Source: Pseudochelatococcus sp047501465
GTDB taxonomy: Bacteria; Pseudomonadota; Alphaproteobacteria; Rhizobiales; Beijerinckiaceae
DNA: 64,000 bases
Assembly: GCF_047501465.1 (NCBI RefSeq)
Contig: NZ_JAZDRL010000001.1
Span: 372,001 to 436,000 of the forward strand
Direction of reading: 5' to 3'
In this document: positions 55,742 to 64,000 of the stretch, one piece after another
Numbering within the stretch: the stretch's first letter is position 1
Layout: each line of letters opens with the position of its first letter
Notes under the pieces: generated by a model
What the model was told of the DNA's origin: nothing
Seen by the model: the letters and a program-made list of their open reading frames with translations, nothing else
The model's database searches: none
Translations under genes and position numbers: made by a program

Positions 55742-56078
55742 GTCATGCTTTGTTGCAAGATAAGTGAGGCTAGTATTTTGAAATTAAATATTCAACTTAA
55801 ATTTTATTAATGATCTTGCCGCAATTCTGCCGATTTTGTTAATTCTAAAAGTGTTATATTTATTGTTTTTAATGATTATTATAAGTCATTAGTGAATGCA
55901 GATTAATTATATTGGCGACCTTGCAATATCATCCGCTAAGAAATGCTTGGTGTTTGCTTCTTCAGTGGGAATTTGGGATGTTTGTTTGCGAAACGTTCTT
56001 GATTGTTAAAGGGGATTGCATTAAGCCTGCGCAATAATATTGAGTCTATCTGCGGTAATAATTTATTGAGGGTTTTAT
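55742..56078. other. strongly AT-rich divergent intergenic region
   Basis: 337 bases between the LTXXQ gene (minus) and comM (plus), visibly richer in A/T than the rest of the window (for example 55780-55900). No gene seen. Promoters in both directions are expected; tataagtcatt and similar boxes are too degenerate to call. Confidence 0.45.
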
Positions 56079-57617
56079 ATGGTTGCGCGTGTAGCGACGG
56101 TGGCTTTTGAAGGTGTCGAGGCGCGGCCGGTTGATGTTCAAGTGCTTGTTTCTTCTGGTGCTGTCGCTTTTTCTATTGTGGGTTTGCCGGATAAAGCGGT
56201 AGCTGAATCGCGGGAACGTGTACGTGCTGCGCTGGTGGCGTCGGGGCTTGCGATGCCTGCCAAGCGGGTCACAGTGAATTTAGCGCCTGCTGACATCCCG
56301 AAAGAGGGATCGCATTATGATTTGCCAATTGCATTGGCAATAATGGCTGCGATTGGCGCCATACCTGTGGATGCTCTTGCTGGCTATATGGTGCTTGGTG
56401 AATTGGCTCTTGATGGTACGCTTGCGCCCGTTGCGGGGGTATTGCCTGCCGCCATGGCTGCAGTTGAGCGAGGGCTTGGGCTGATTTGTCCTGCTAAGTC
56501 AGGGCCTGAAGCGGCTTGGGCTAGTGCTGATCTGGATGTCCTGGCGCCCATATCGCTTGTGCAGCTTGCCAATCACATAAAGGGCACGCAAGTGTTATCG
56601 TGTCCATCTCCTGCCGTTGGGCAGGAAGGGGCTGCGATGCCTGATCTTAAGGACATTCGGGGGCAAGAAAGTGCTCGCCGGGCGTTGGAGATTGCAGCGG
56701 CGGGTAATCACAATCTGCTGTTTCATGGTCCGCCTGGTAGCGGGAAATCCATGCTTGCAAGTCGCCTGCCATCTATCCTGCCGCCCTTATCGCCGCGAGA
56801 GATGCTTGAAGTATCGATGATACATTCAGTGGCAGGAATTTTAGCGGATGGAGCATTGACAAATCGGCGACCATTTCGTGCGCCACATCATTCGGCATCT
56901 ATGGCCGCTCTTGTCGGCGGCGGTATTCATGCGCGACCAGGCGAAGTATCGCTGGCACATAATGGCGTGCTCTTTCTTGATGAGTTACCAGAGTTTCAAC
57001 CGCAGACGCTCGATGGATTGCGTCAACCGATGGAGGTAGGGGAGGTTCTGATCTCTCGCGCTAACCGACGTGCGGTTTATCCAGCGCGTTTTCAACTCGT
57101 GGCGGCGATGAATCCGTGCCGATGCGGGCATGCAACAGAACCGGGTTTTGCGTGTCGTCGACAGCCGAATGACCGCTGCATGGCGCAATATCAGGCACGT
57201 CTTTCTGGCCCGCTGCTTGATCGTATCGACCTTATGATCGAAGTGCCGGCTGTTACGGCGTCGGATTTGATCTTGCCGCAAGCATCTGAGGATTCTGCCG
57301 CCGTCGCCGCAAGAGTAATGCGTGCGCGTAATTTACAGACGCGTCGTTTTCAGGAGCTGGGCCTTGAAGAGGGCATGACCAATGCCCATTGTCCACCGCC
57401 GGTGCTGGAGGAAGTGGCGCAACCTGATAGCGCTGGCATTGCTTTATTGCATAAAGCTGCCGAATCCATGCGGCTTTCGGCTCGCGGCTATCATCGGGTG
57501 TTGCGCATGGCGCGAACGCTGGCGGATCTTGATGGTGAAGCCCGTATTGGTCGTTTGCATTTAGCAGAGGCTCTATCATATCGCGGCAATATTGGGCGTG
57601 TGGCCCAGGTAGGCTAG
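56079..57617 (+). CDS. comM: ComM/YifB family AAA+ ATPase (Mg-chelatase-like)
   Basis: 512-residue hexameric helicase that promotes branch migration during natural transformation. An N-terminal Lon-like S16 domain (about 1-180, with VGLPDKAVAESRERVRAAL) is followed by the AAA+ core: Walker A GPPGSGKSML (about 217-226), Walker B FLDELPEF, the conserved MNPCRCGH and a C-terminal Mg-chelatase domain ending in RGYHRVLRMARTLADLDG. All parts are whole. It pairs functionally with dprA in the same window. Confidence 0.95.
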   Translation: MVARVATVAFEGVEARPVDVQVLVSSGAVAFSIVGLPDKAVAESRERVRAALVASGLAMPAKRVTVNLAPADIPKEGSHYDLPIALAIMAAIGAIPVDALAGYMVLGELALDGTLAPVAGVLPAAMAAVERGLGLICPAKSGPEAAWASADLDVLAPISLVQLANHIKGTQVLSCPSPAVGQEGAAMPDLKDIRGQESARRALEIAAAGNHNLLFHGPPGSGKSMLASRLPSILPPLSPREMLEVSMIHSVAGILADGALTNRRPFRAPHHSASMAALVGGGIHARPGEVSLAHNGVLFLDELPEFQPQTLDGLRQPMEVGEVLISRANRRAVYPARFQLVAAMNPCRCGHATEPGFACRRQPNDRCMAQYQARLSGPLLDRIDLMIEVPAVTASDLILPQASEDSAAVAARVMRARNLQTRRFQELGLEEGMTNAHCPPPVLEEVAQPDSAGIALLHKAAESMRLSARGYHRVLRMARTLADLDGEARIGRLHLAEALSYRGNIGRVAQVG

Positions 57618-58171
57618 GCACCGTTCATTCACTTGCCCTGGCACAACTCGTAAGCAGAATATGCAAGGAGAGGCGCGAGAGCAGATGGATGTTATCCGGT
57701 TGAATGGCGCGATGCCATGCTGATGTCCAGATGGGAGCGGTCCTCCAAATGCGGAACGAGCAGAGCCGGAGCATGCACTGATATAGTGGTGCAATCTGAC
57801 TCTTGCATAGCTGCATTCACCCAGAAGCGGATGCCGCTTATCATGTGAATTCGAATGCCTACTTACGTGAATTTCCTGTGTGCAACTATGTGCGTCCTCA
57901 GAGGGGAAGAGCAACGTTACGTGTTATTTAGATGATGTTGGTGTGCATGCGTTGATTTAGATAATATCATTTTTTATCAATTAGATATATGAAGAATTTA
58001 ATTTTATGTATTATCCATTCCAAGGCTCCAGGTTGCTGATTTGCAACGCTGTGTTGCTATCTTGTGTGCGCGCATGCGCGTTAACCGCATTGCAATAACT
58101 TGCTGGCGAAGCAGGCGCCGGGGTCGTATTGTAGAGGCTGAGGACAACAAACGCAGTTCAAGAGCGCAAGC
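57618..58171. other. gene-poor region
   Basis: 554 bases behind comM. The longest frames (112 codons minus at 57576-57914, mostly opposite comM's end; 63 and 67 codons) show no family pattern or ribosome site and I reject them. The part 57940-58015 is A/T-rich and may carry the promoter of the small gene at 58172. No terminator is obvious. Confidence 0.4.
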
Positions 58172-58429
58172 ATGATCATAGACCATAACGAAGCTGGCGA
58201 TATCCATGAGGTCATGGACGAAAAACGGGCGGCTCTCTATTATTTAAAAGAGGCTTTCGCAGAAGCGCATCTTGATGGACTTGATGGTGACTGCATCGCA
58301 CATGCTGCGCTTTTTGCTGCGTTCCATGAACTTGTGACCACCTATGGTGAGGATGCAGTCGCAGATTTTGCTGAGCGCTTGCCAGATCGTGTACGAGCAG
58401 GGTGCTTTTCCTCAAAGCCTCGACACTAG
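58172..58429 (+). CDS. small hypothetical protein
   Basis: 85 residues, mostly helical: YYLKEAFAEAHLDGLDGDCIAHAALFAAFHELVTTYGEDAVADFAERLPDRV. No signal peptide or membrane segment; acidic. The pattern resembles short rhizobial proteins of unknown role and the composition suits a real gene, with its own terminator after it (58485). I do not recognise a family. Confidence 0.6.
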   Translation: MIIDHNEAGDIHEVMDEKRAALYYLKEAFAEAHLDGLDGDCIAHAALFAAFHELVTTYGEDAVADFAERLPDRVRAGCFSSKPRH

Positions 58430-58484
58430 TTTTCTCTTTCCTGATGACGCTATCAGGTCAGAATGCGTTTGCTTCTCCAGCTAG

Positions 58485-58530
58485 TTAAGCCACTTCAATC
58501 CATCGCGGTCGAAGTGGCTTAAATGTTTTT
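58485..58530 (+). terminator. strong hairpin terminator
   Basis: ttaagccacttc (58485-58496) and gaagtggcttaa (58511-58522) are exact 12-base inverted arms with a 14-base loop, followed by atgttttt. It ends the transcript of the small gene at 58172. Confidence 0.82.
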
Positions 58531-58576
58531 GATGCGTATCATCGAAGCTCAAGCGTAGTCTGCATTGCGGCGTGAA

Positions 58577-58604
58577 CTTCATAGTGTTTGCTATGGCATA
58601 TAAT
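58577..58604 (+). promoter_or_regulatory. candidate promoter of the DUF1491 gene
   Basis: A consensus-like -10 box tataat (58599-58604) has cttcat about 16 bases upstream as a weak -35. It is 58 bases before the ATG at 58663. Confidence 0.35.
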
Positions 58605-58662
58605 ACCAAAACAAGCCTACGAGTTGATATGATGTCAATGCGCGTTTTGGGGGGATTGGTAT

Positions 58663-59004
58663 ATGCGGCTTAAAAGCGGAATTTGGGTGGCGGCTTACCT
58701 GCGGCGTTGCGCGATTGAGGGAGCATTTGCTGTTCTGCGCCAACGCGGAGCAGAAGATGCAGGGGCCATCTTTGTGCAGATTGATAAGCTGGATGGTACT
58801 GTAGCGCTCTTCGGACCAGCCCCGCAAAGTCTTGCTGATGAAGATACCGGTGTGAGATTATTCACGCTTATTCCATTGCGCGAGCCAACCGCCGCCGCTG
58901 CCAATATCAGACTGCAACGGGAGCGCGAGTTCGATTCCGATCTCTGGATCGTCGATGTTGAGGACCGCGAAGGTCGGCATTTTCTCGATCTGGCCAAGGA
59001 ATAA
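58663..59004 (+). CDS. DUF1491 family protein
   Basis: 113 residues. MRLKSGIWVAAYLRRCAIEGAFAVLRQRGAEDAGAIFVQID is the strongly conserved N-terminus of DUF1491, an alphaproteobacterial family of unknown function; the C-terminal DSDLWIVDVEDREGRHFLD also fits. No membrane segment. It is a single gene, tail to tail with the LysR gene. Confidence 0.9.
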   Translation: MRLKSGIWVAAYLRRCAIEGAFAVLRQRGAEDAGAIFVQIDKLDGTVALFGPAPQSLADEDTGVRLFTLIPLREPTAAAANIRLQREREFDSDLWIVDVEDREGRHFLDLAKE

Positions 59005-59006
59005 CG

Positions 59007-59924
59007 TTAGATCGGCAGATCACGGTCCCATGGGGCGGGGGAAAAGCGGGTGACAAGAAAATCGATCAGTGCGCGCACTTTTGCCGGCGGGCTGCGATCA
59101 TGCGGAAATACCGCATAGACGTTACCAACTTCAACCACCGGATGATTAAGTGTGATTGCTGTCAGACGTCCGGCGCGGATAGAATCGCCCACCAGAAAGG
59201 TCGGCTGATAGATGATGCCCTGTCCAGCTTCTGCTGCAATCACCAGCACGTCACCATTGTTCACGCGCAGATTGCCTGACACGCGGACTGTCTCGCCTGA
59301 AAGACCAAACGGCCAGCGATCTGCCCCAAGGCGCTGGGATAACGTGTAGCCCAGACAATTATGATGGCTAAGATCGCTCATTATTTTCGGCATGCCGTGG
59401 CGTTCAAGATAGGCTGGGGAAGCACATAGCAGGTTACGACACGGGGCAAGCTTGCGCGCAATTAGCCGGGATTCCGCCAAAGTGCCAATGCGCACCGCCA
59501 TATCCCACCCTTCCTCGACCAAATCGACTACACGATCAGTGAGGCCAAGCTCAATCTCGAGCTGTGGATGTGCCGCTAGAAAATCGGATAGGGCAGGTGC
59601 GATCTGCCGGATGCCAAAAGAAAATGGCACGTTTAGCCGTAATATGCCGTGAGGTTCGATATTACCCGCGCCAGCATCCGTCTCAGCTTCTTCTATTTCC
59701 GGCAGAAGACGCATGCAGGCGTCATGAAAGCGTCGCCCGGCATCTGTCAAGGTGAGGCGCCGTGTCGTGCGGTGGAGAAGTTTCGTGCCCAGCCTCTGCT
59801 CAAGCGCGGCAATGTGCTTCGTGACCATGGTTTGCGATAAACCGCAGATCTGCGCAGCCGCCGTGAAGCTGCCAGAAGCAACCACTTTAGTGAAAACGCT
59901 CATGCTTGTCAGGCGATCGAGCAC
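59007..59924 (-). CDS. LysR family transcriptional regulator
   Basis: 305 residues: N-terminal winged HTH (about 1-60; MSVFTKVVASGSFTAAAQ then LSQTMVTKHIAALEQRLGTKLLHRTTRRLTLT) and a periplasmic-binding-like effector domain. The start is GTG 59924 with GGGG seven bases before it, giving the usual length; an earlier GTG (59981) would add 19 residues of unusual composition. It is divergent from doxX and the VOC gene, the classical arrangement for LysR targets, so it probably controls them and itself. Confidence 0.9.
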   Translation of the reverse strand: MLDRLTSMSVFTKVVASGSFTAAAQICGLSQTMVTKHIAALEQRLGTKLLHRTTRRLTLTDAGRRFHDACMRLLPEIEEAETDAGAGNIEPHGILRLNVPFSFGIRQIAPALSDFLAAHPQLEIELGLTDRVVDLVEEGWDMAVRIGTLAESRLIARKLAPCRNLLCASPAYLERHGMPKIMSDLSHHNCLGYTLSQRLGADRWPFGLSGETVRVSGNLRVNNGDVLVIAAEAGQGIIYQPTFLVGDSIRAGRLTAITLNHPVVEVGNVYAVFPHDRSPPAKVRALIDFLVTRFSPAPWDRDLPI

Positions 59925-60114
59925 GAGATTACCCCATCGTTTGAAAGTTATCTCACACCAAAGGTTATAATTATTATGCACACAGACGTGATTAACGCCA
60001 TAAAGGAAAAAGACGATATTGCATTTAAGCGCAGTAAATCATGAAATCATTATGCGATTCCTGCTTCGCGAGCCTGACCTTGAAGGTTTGCTATTCCATT
60101 AAAGGAGATGCCTT
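59925..60114. promoter_or_regulatory. divergent control region of lysR and doxX
   Basis: 190 bases between the divergent starts. A direct-repeat segment aatcatgaaatcatt (60037-60051 region) and tatgcgatt next to it could hold LysR sites; a perfect T-N11-A palindrome is not evident. AAAGGAGATG is the doxX ribosome site. Confidence 0.4.
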
Positions 60115-60516
60115 ATGTCATTGACAACAAAACTCAATAGCTACCGCCCGCAGGCCTTGGCTGTATTGCGTATTGCTGCTGCACTGTTCTTCATTCAGCA
60201 TGGTTTGGCCAAGCTTATCCAGTTTCCCTATGTTGAATCATTGGCAAACGTGCCGCTGGCTTCACAGGTTGGTATAGGTGGAGTTATCGAGGTGGTTGGA
60301 AGCGCATTGATCCTTTTGGGCTTGTATACGCGTCTTGCCGCATTCTTCCTGTCTGGCATGGCTGCGGTGGCTTATTTCCAGTTCCACTTTGCGAAGAGCT
60401 TCTTCCCTATTCTCAACGGTGGCGAGCTGGTAGCGTTATTCTCTTTCGTGTTTTTCTATTTGATCTTTGCTGGTCCCGGGGCGTGGAGTCTCGATGGCAA
60501 GCGCGGTGAAGCGTAA
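60115..60516 (+). CDS. DoxX family membrane protein
   Basis: 133 residues with four membrane helices. ALAVLRIAAALFFIQHGLAKL at the start, then GIGGVIEVVGSALILLGLYTRLAAFFLSG and FSFVFFYLIFAGPGAWSLD, are typical. DoxX proteins are linked to quinone or thiosulfate redox chemistry and to stress resistance, but their activity is open in most species. AAAGGAG lies directly before ATG. Together with the VOC gene it is probably LysR-controlled. Confidence 0.93.
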   Translation: MSLTTKLNSYRPQALAVLRIAAALFFIQHGLAKLIQFPYVESLANVPLASQVGIGGVIEVVGSALILLGLYTRLAAFFLSGMAAVAYFQFHFAKSFFPILNGGELVALFSFVFFYLIFAGPGAWSLDGKRGEA

Positions 60517-60611
60517 GCGCTGGTAAATGATACGGGCTGTCGGGCACTTCTTTATAAGAGTGTCCGGCTCTCAGCGGTGCGACCATTGGTAATGCAACAG
60601 TGAAAGCCAGT

Positions 60612-61130
60612 ATGATGAGCAAACTTCCCGTGATCGAACCACAGCTGACGCCACGCCCGATTGATCCAGGCGTGCGTATTGGCCATGTTCATCTCAAGGT
60701 GGCGGATCTTGACCGCTCACTTGCGTTTTACAATGGCGTGTTGGGTTTTGAATTGATTCAACGTTATGGCAATCGCGCAGCTTTTATTTCGGCTGGTGGT
60801 TACCATCATCATATCGGCCTTAATACTTGGGAGAGTGCAGGCGGCCCCCCACCGGCACCTGGTGCAACGGGGCTCTATCATCTTGCAATTCTATATCCCA
60901 CCCGCGCCAGTCTGGGCGATGCGCTGAGGCGACTGGTGCAGGCAGGAATTGAGCTTGATGGGGCGAGTGATCATGGGGTGAGCGAGGCGCTTTATCTGCG
61001 CGATCCGGATCAAAATGGTATCGAGCTTTATTGGGATCGTCCGGAAGAGCAATGGCCGCGCAACCGCAATGGCGAGCTTGCCATGATAACCGAGCATCTT
61101 GATTTGCGATCGCTTCTTTCTGCCACCTGA
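60612..61130 (+). CDS. VOC superfamily extradiol dioxygenase-like protein (CatE type)
   Basis: 172 residues with one VOC module pair. The metal ligands His (GHVHLKV), His (GLYHLAIL) and Glu (NGIELYWDRP) are all present, and ISAGGYHHHIGLNTW is the CatE-type segment. CatE-like proteins cut catechol rings or act on reactive aldehydes or quinones; the substrate here is unknown. ATG 60612 or 60615 starts it; a GTG at 60600 has a poorer site. The stop lies three bases from the convergent YcgN gene. Confidence 0.88.
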   Translation: MMSKLPVIEPQLTPRPIDPGVRIGHVHLKVADLDRSLAFYNGVLGFELIQRYGNRAAFISAGGYHHHIGLNTWESAGGPPPAPGATGLYHLAILYPTRASLGDALRRLVQAGIELDGASDHGVSEALYLRDPDQNGIELYWDRPEEQWPRNRNGELAMITEHLDLRSLLSAT

Positions 61131-61133
61131 ACT

Positions 61134-61658
61134 TTACAGCGAACCCTTCCGGCCGGCGGGTTTACGCTGACGACTGGGGAGGGGAACATCAAGCATTTCT
61201 GGTGCTTGCATGGGCCATGCCACAATATGATCGGGCAGGTCATCCAGAGGGATGTCATCTTCGCTTGCGGATACGCGCCCACGGACTGAAACGCCTGCTT
61301 CGTGTACAGTCTCGGCGCTGCCGGAAATAAGCGGATGCCACCAGTGCAGATCTGCACCCTCGCGCACAAGTCTGTAGGCGCAGGTTGGCGGTAACCAGGT
61401 TATCTGGGCTACTTGTTCAGGGGTCAGGCGGATGCAGTCCGGCACTATTTCCTGGCGTTGCGGATAGTTGCTGCATTGGCAGGTGCCCGCATCAAAAAGC
61501 CTGCATACGACATCTGTTGCATAGATCTGGCTCGTATCTTCGTCTTCCAGCTTGACGAGGCAGCAGCGGCCGCAGCCATCACAAAGTGATTCCCATTCCT
61601 GTGCAGACATTTCTTCAAGTTTTTTTGTCTTCCAGAACGGTTTTTCTGATGAGCTCAA
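61134..61658 (-). CDS. YcgN family cysteine-cluster protein (UPF0260)
   Basis: 174 residues. N-terminal FWKTKKLEEMSAQEWESLCDGCGRCCLVKLEDED and the repeated cysteines (CDGCGRCC, CRLFDAGTCQCSNYP, DCIRLTPEQV) match YcgN/UPF0260, proteins with a cysteine cluster presumed to bind zinc or an Fe-S cluster. The rest is also conserved (LPPTCAYRL, DLHWWHPLISGS). Role unknown. The C-terminal 30 residues are Pro/Arg-rich and appear extended. Confidence 0.9.
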   Translation of the reverse strand: MSSSEKPFWKTKKLEEMSAQEWESLCDGCGRCCLVKLEDEDTSQIYATDVVCRLFDAGTCQCSNYPQRQEIVPDCIRLTPEQVAQITWLPPTCAYRLVREGADLHWWHPLISGSAETVHEAGVSVRGRVSASEDDIPLDDLPDHIVAWPMQAPEMLDVPLPSRQRKPAGRKGSL

Positions 61659-61858
61659 GGTAATCCCTCATAAGCAGAGTGTAAGAAATTGAATTGAACG
61701 ACCTGGGTCATGGATATGGGGATCACTAAGGCCCAATTGCATGCATTTTCGTTTCGGTTAACGATGTCGGTCTTTGTTGCACAGGATGCGATTGCGATAA
61801 ATGCAAAGGTAGATTACCACATAAAGGGTTGTCAGCTTCGCGCGAGGGAGCGACCGCT

Positions 61859-64000
61859 GTGGTTAAGTATAGTAAAGTGCCTCTATCTGTTCGTTTGAAG
61901 CGCGCTGCGCTTGCCGCTGACTCATGGATTGATGCATCCCTCTATAACGCCGGTTCCGGGCTTGGTGAAATCTGGCTTCGGATTTCTGCCCAGATGGATC
62001 GCCTTGCCGTCACAGGCGTGCGCCGTGTGATGGTAGAAATTGTTAGTGAAGGCGCAACCTTATCGGTTGCAGGAGGCATGCTGTTGCTTGCCCTTGCCCA
62101 GCCAGCTTTTCAGGAAACCAACGACGATTGGCTCAAGAAGCCCGATTTTGCTGTAACCTTTCTGGATCGATACGGCAATGAAATTGGTCGGCGCGGCATT
62201 CTGCATGACGATTCGCTTGAGCTTGATGAGTTTCCGGATGTGCTGATCAAGGCTGTGCTATCCACCGAAGATCGGCGTTTTTATCAGCATTTTGGTATTG
62301 ATATCATTGGTACCTTCCGGGCACTTACAGCCAATGCGCGCGCAGATGGCGTCGTGCAGGGCGGGTCTTCTATCACCCAGCAGCTTGCCAAGAACCTGTT
62401 TTTGACGAACGAGCGCTCGCTTCAGCGCAAAATCAATGAGGCCTTCCTGTCATTGTGGCTGGAGTCGCGGCTGACAAAGAATGAGATTCTAAAGCTTTAT
62501 CTCGACCGCGCTTATATGGGTGGCGGTACATTTGGGGCTGCTGCGGCGGCTGAGTTTTATTTTGGCAAATCAGTGCGCGACATCACCTTGCCTGAGGCAG
62601 CGATGCTGGCTGGTTTGTTTAAGGCGCCATCTAAATATGCTCCGCATGTTAATCTGCCTGCTGCCCGTAGCCGTGCTTCAGATGTGCTGGGTACGATGGT
62701 TGCTAATGGTTTTATCAGCGATGGCCTGGCCGAAATTGCGCGTCGCAACCCGGCAACGCCGGTGGATCGTGTGCGTGATTCCAGCCCGGATTATTACCTT
62801 GATTGGGCCTTTGATGAAATCCGCGTCATGGCGCAGGACGGTGCCCTGAAAGGTGAGCGTGTACTGGTCGTAAAGACTCCACATGATGCGTCAGTGCAGC
62901 ATCTGGCTGAGAATGCGCTTGAGGAAGGGTTGCGGCAGGAAGGTAAGCGTTGGGGCGTCAAGCAGGGCGCCATTACAGTGCTTGATCCTGATGGAGCTGC
63001 GCGCGCCATGGTTGGTGGCCGTGATTATGGTGAGAGCCAGTTTAACAGGGCGACAGGGTCGTTGCGTCAGCCGGGGTCCTCTTTCAAGCCTTTTGTCTAT
63101 GCAGCTGCAATGATGGATGGTCTTGTCACGCCAGAGAGCATGATCGTGGATGGTCCTACATGCATCGGCAACTGGTGCCCTAACAATTATGGCCGCAGCT
63201 ATGCTGGGCGTGTATCGCTGACGACAGCTTTGCAGAAGTCAATCAACACGACACCTGTGCGCTTGACCTTGATGATGGGCAAAGGAAACGCCCGCAAAGG
63301 GTTAGCGCGGGTGATCGAGATGAGCCACAAGATGGGCATCACCACGGAACTTCGCAATACAGCGCCGCTGCCAATTGGTGCGGAAGGCGTGCGTGTGCTG
63401 GATATGGCAGCGGGCTTTGCAGTCTTTTCCAATGGCGGTATGCGTGGAAAGCCTTATGCTGCTATGGAAATAAGCAATGGTCACGGCGAGATATTGTGGC
63501 GTTACCAGCGGGATACAGCAAAGCCTGAGCAGGTGCTGACGGCTGATGTCGCAGGCGGGATGAACCGCATGATGACGCAAGTCGTGGAAGCAGGGACGGG
63601 GCGTCGCGCGCGTATCGATGGCGTGCCAGTTGCAGGTAAAACGGGCACCACCAACGCTTATCGCGATGCATGGTTTGTGGGATATTCGGGTAATCTGGTT
63701 GCAAGTGTCTGGCTGGGAAATGACAATTATCATCCAACCAATCGTATGACAGGCGGTACATTGCCAGCCCAGATATGGCAGGCGTTTATGGAACCCGCCC
63801 ATCGCGGATTAACGATCCGTCCTTTACCAGGCGTAACTCCTGCTTCACCAGCTATTGCAGCAAATGCTACGGCAGATAATGGTGATGAGCTGAGTGCAAA
63901 TATCAATCTGTCACGGCAATCATATGATTTGTTGCAAGGAATGAGTGTGCTGTTTGACGAAGCATCGCGCACGCCGCTTGATATAACCGTACAGATGCAT
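61859..64000 (+). CDS. class A penicillin-binding protein (PBP1A family), 3' end cut
   Basis: 714 residues visible; the gene continues past the right edge. Start GTG 61859 has GAGGGAG eight bases before it. Layout: short cytoplasmic tail, one membrane helix (about 66-85), glycosyltransferase 51 domain with catalytic Glu137 (VLSTEDRRFY), QGGSSITQQLAKN (167-179) and LKLYLDRAYMGGGTFG, then a transpeptidase domain with SSFK (Ser407, Lys410), SIN (461-463) and KTG (594-596). It polymerises and crosslinks peptidoglycan. It is some 8 kb from the GPR-like gene; in Agrobacterium a class A PBP (PBP1a) drives polar growth, which makes this a plausible partner, though the two are not an operon. Confidence 0.95.
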   Translation, partial: MVKYSKVPLSVRLKRAALAADSWIDASLYNAGSGLGEIWLRISAQMDRLAVTGVRRVMVEIVSEGATLSVAGGMLLLALAQPAFQETNDDWLKKPDFAVTFLDRYGNEIGRRGILHDDSLELDEFPDVLIKAVLSTEDRRFYQHFGIDIIGTFRALTANARADGVVQGGSSITQQLAKNLFLTNERSLQRKINEAFLSLWLESRLTKNEILKLYLDRAYMGGGTFGAAAAAEFYFGKSVRDITLPEAAMLAGLFKAPSKYAPHVNLPAARSRASDVLGTMVANGFISDGLAEIARRNPATPVDRVRDSSPDYYLDWAFDEIRVMAQDGALKGERVLVVKTPHDASVQHLAENALEEGLRQEGKRWGVKQGAITVLDPDGAARAMVGGRDYGESQFNRATGSLRQPGSSFKPFVYAAAMMDGLVTPESMIVDGPTCIGNWCPNNYGRSYAGRVSLTTALQKSINTTPVRLTLMMGKGNARKGLARVIEMSHKMGITTELRNTAPLPIGAEGVRVLDMAAGFAVFSNGGMRGKPYAAMEISNGHGEILWRYQRDTAKPEQVLTADVAGGMNRMMTQVVEAGTGRRARIDGVPVAGKTGTTNAYRDAWFVGYSGNLVASVWLGNDNYHPTNRMTGGTLPAQIWQAFMEPAHRGLTIRPLPGVTPASPAIAANATADNGDELSANINLSRQSYDLLQGMSVLFDEASRTPLDITVQMH

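Noticed and set aside
57576..57914. 112-codon minus-strand frame behind comM
   Set aside because: Partly antisense to comM; His/Ser/Cys-rich composition unlike neighbours and no family match.
61710..61898. 62-codon plus-strand frame before the PBP
   Set aside because: It overlaps the PBP start and its ribosome site in another frame and has no recognisable features.

Overview
The window looks like core chromosome of an alphaproteobacterium, most probably of the order Hyphomicrobiales (Rhizobiales). Reasons: the run ccmI-ccmE-ccmF-ccmH-degP-response regulator-histidine kinase-glnE, which I remember from rhizobia; mitochondrion-like accessory genes (NDUFS4-like and NDUFA12-like complex I subunits, an ATP12-type F1 assembly chaperone); a pyrB gene followed by a metal-site-degenerate dihydroorotase; and a protein of about 2,214 residues with two N-terminal membrane helices and an apolipoprotein-like repeat rod, matching the GPR/RgsE polar-growth scaffolds of Hyphomicrobiales. 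I see no CRISPR array, insertion sequence, phage gene, plasmid origin or integration site. Genes are densely packed, often with ATGA, GTGA, TAATG or TGATG stop/start overlaps.

Layout. 0-14 kb: the 3' end of rppH, asd (minus), a heparinase II/III-like gene, purH, a one-Cys peroxiredoxin, a two-gene minus operon (LexA-like S24 regulator, then rnhB), pyrD, pepN (minus) and an Atm1-type ABC exporter. 14-29 kb: a large AsmA-like envelope protein, the cytochrome c maturation operon ccmIEFH, the periplasmic protease degP, an OmpR-type two-component pair and glnE. 29-38 kb: pyrB-pyrC', plsY, dprA, gatC-gatA-chorismate mutase-gatB, an UPF0173 hydrolase (minus) and ruvX. 38-47 kb: tRNA-Arg(TCT) and tRNA-Pro(TGG), the NDUFS4-like subunit, a three-gene membrane glycosylation operon (GT39, polyprenyl-phosphate GT2, LAB_N protein) running into the ATP12 chaperone, a lone GT8 glycosyltransferase, a YdcF protein, a DUF2155 protein and NDUFA12.

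47-64 kb: the giant coiled-coil protein (minus), a [2Fe-2S] ferredoxin, a universal stress protein, a Spy/LTXXQ-like periplasmic protein, comM, small conserved-looking proteins, a LysR regulator divergent from doxX and an extradiol dioxygenase-like VOC gene, a YcgN-type cysteine-cluster protein, and a class A penicillin-binding protein that runs off the right edge.

The main themes are envelope building (AsmA, DegP, glycosyltransferases, the GPR-like scaffold, the class A PBP), respiration and cytochrome c (Ccm, complex I subunits, ATP12, Atm1, ferredoxin) and nucleotide, nitrogen and translation housekeeping (purH, pyrD, pyrB, glnE, gatCAB). The strongest observation is the giant protein's repeat architecture: about 25 consecutive 11-residue units, then 22-residue units, five of which triplets form exact 66-residue (198 bp) tandem repeats. 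No unambiguous new multi-gene system was found.
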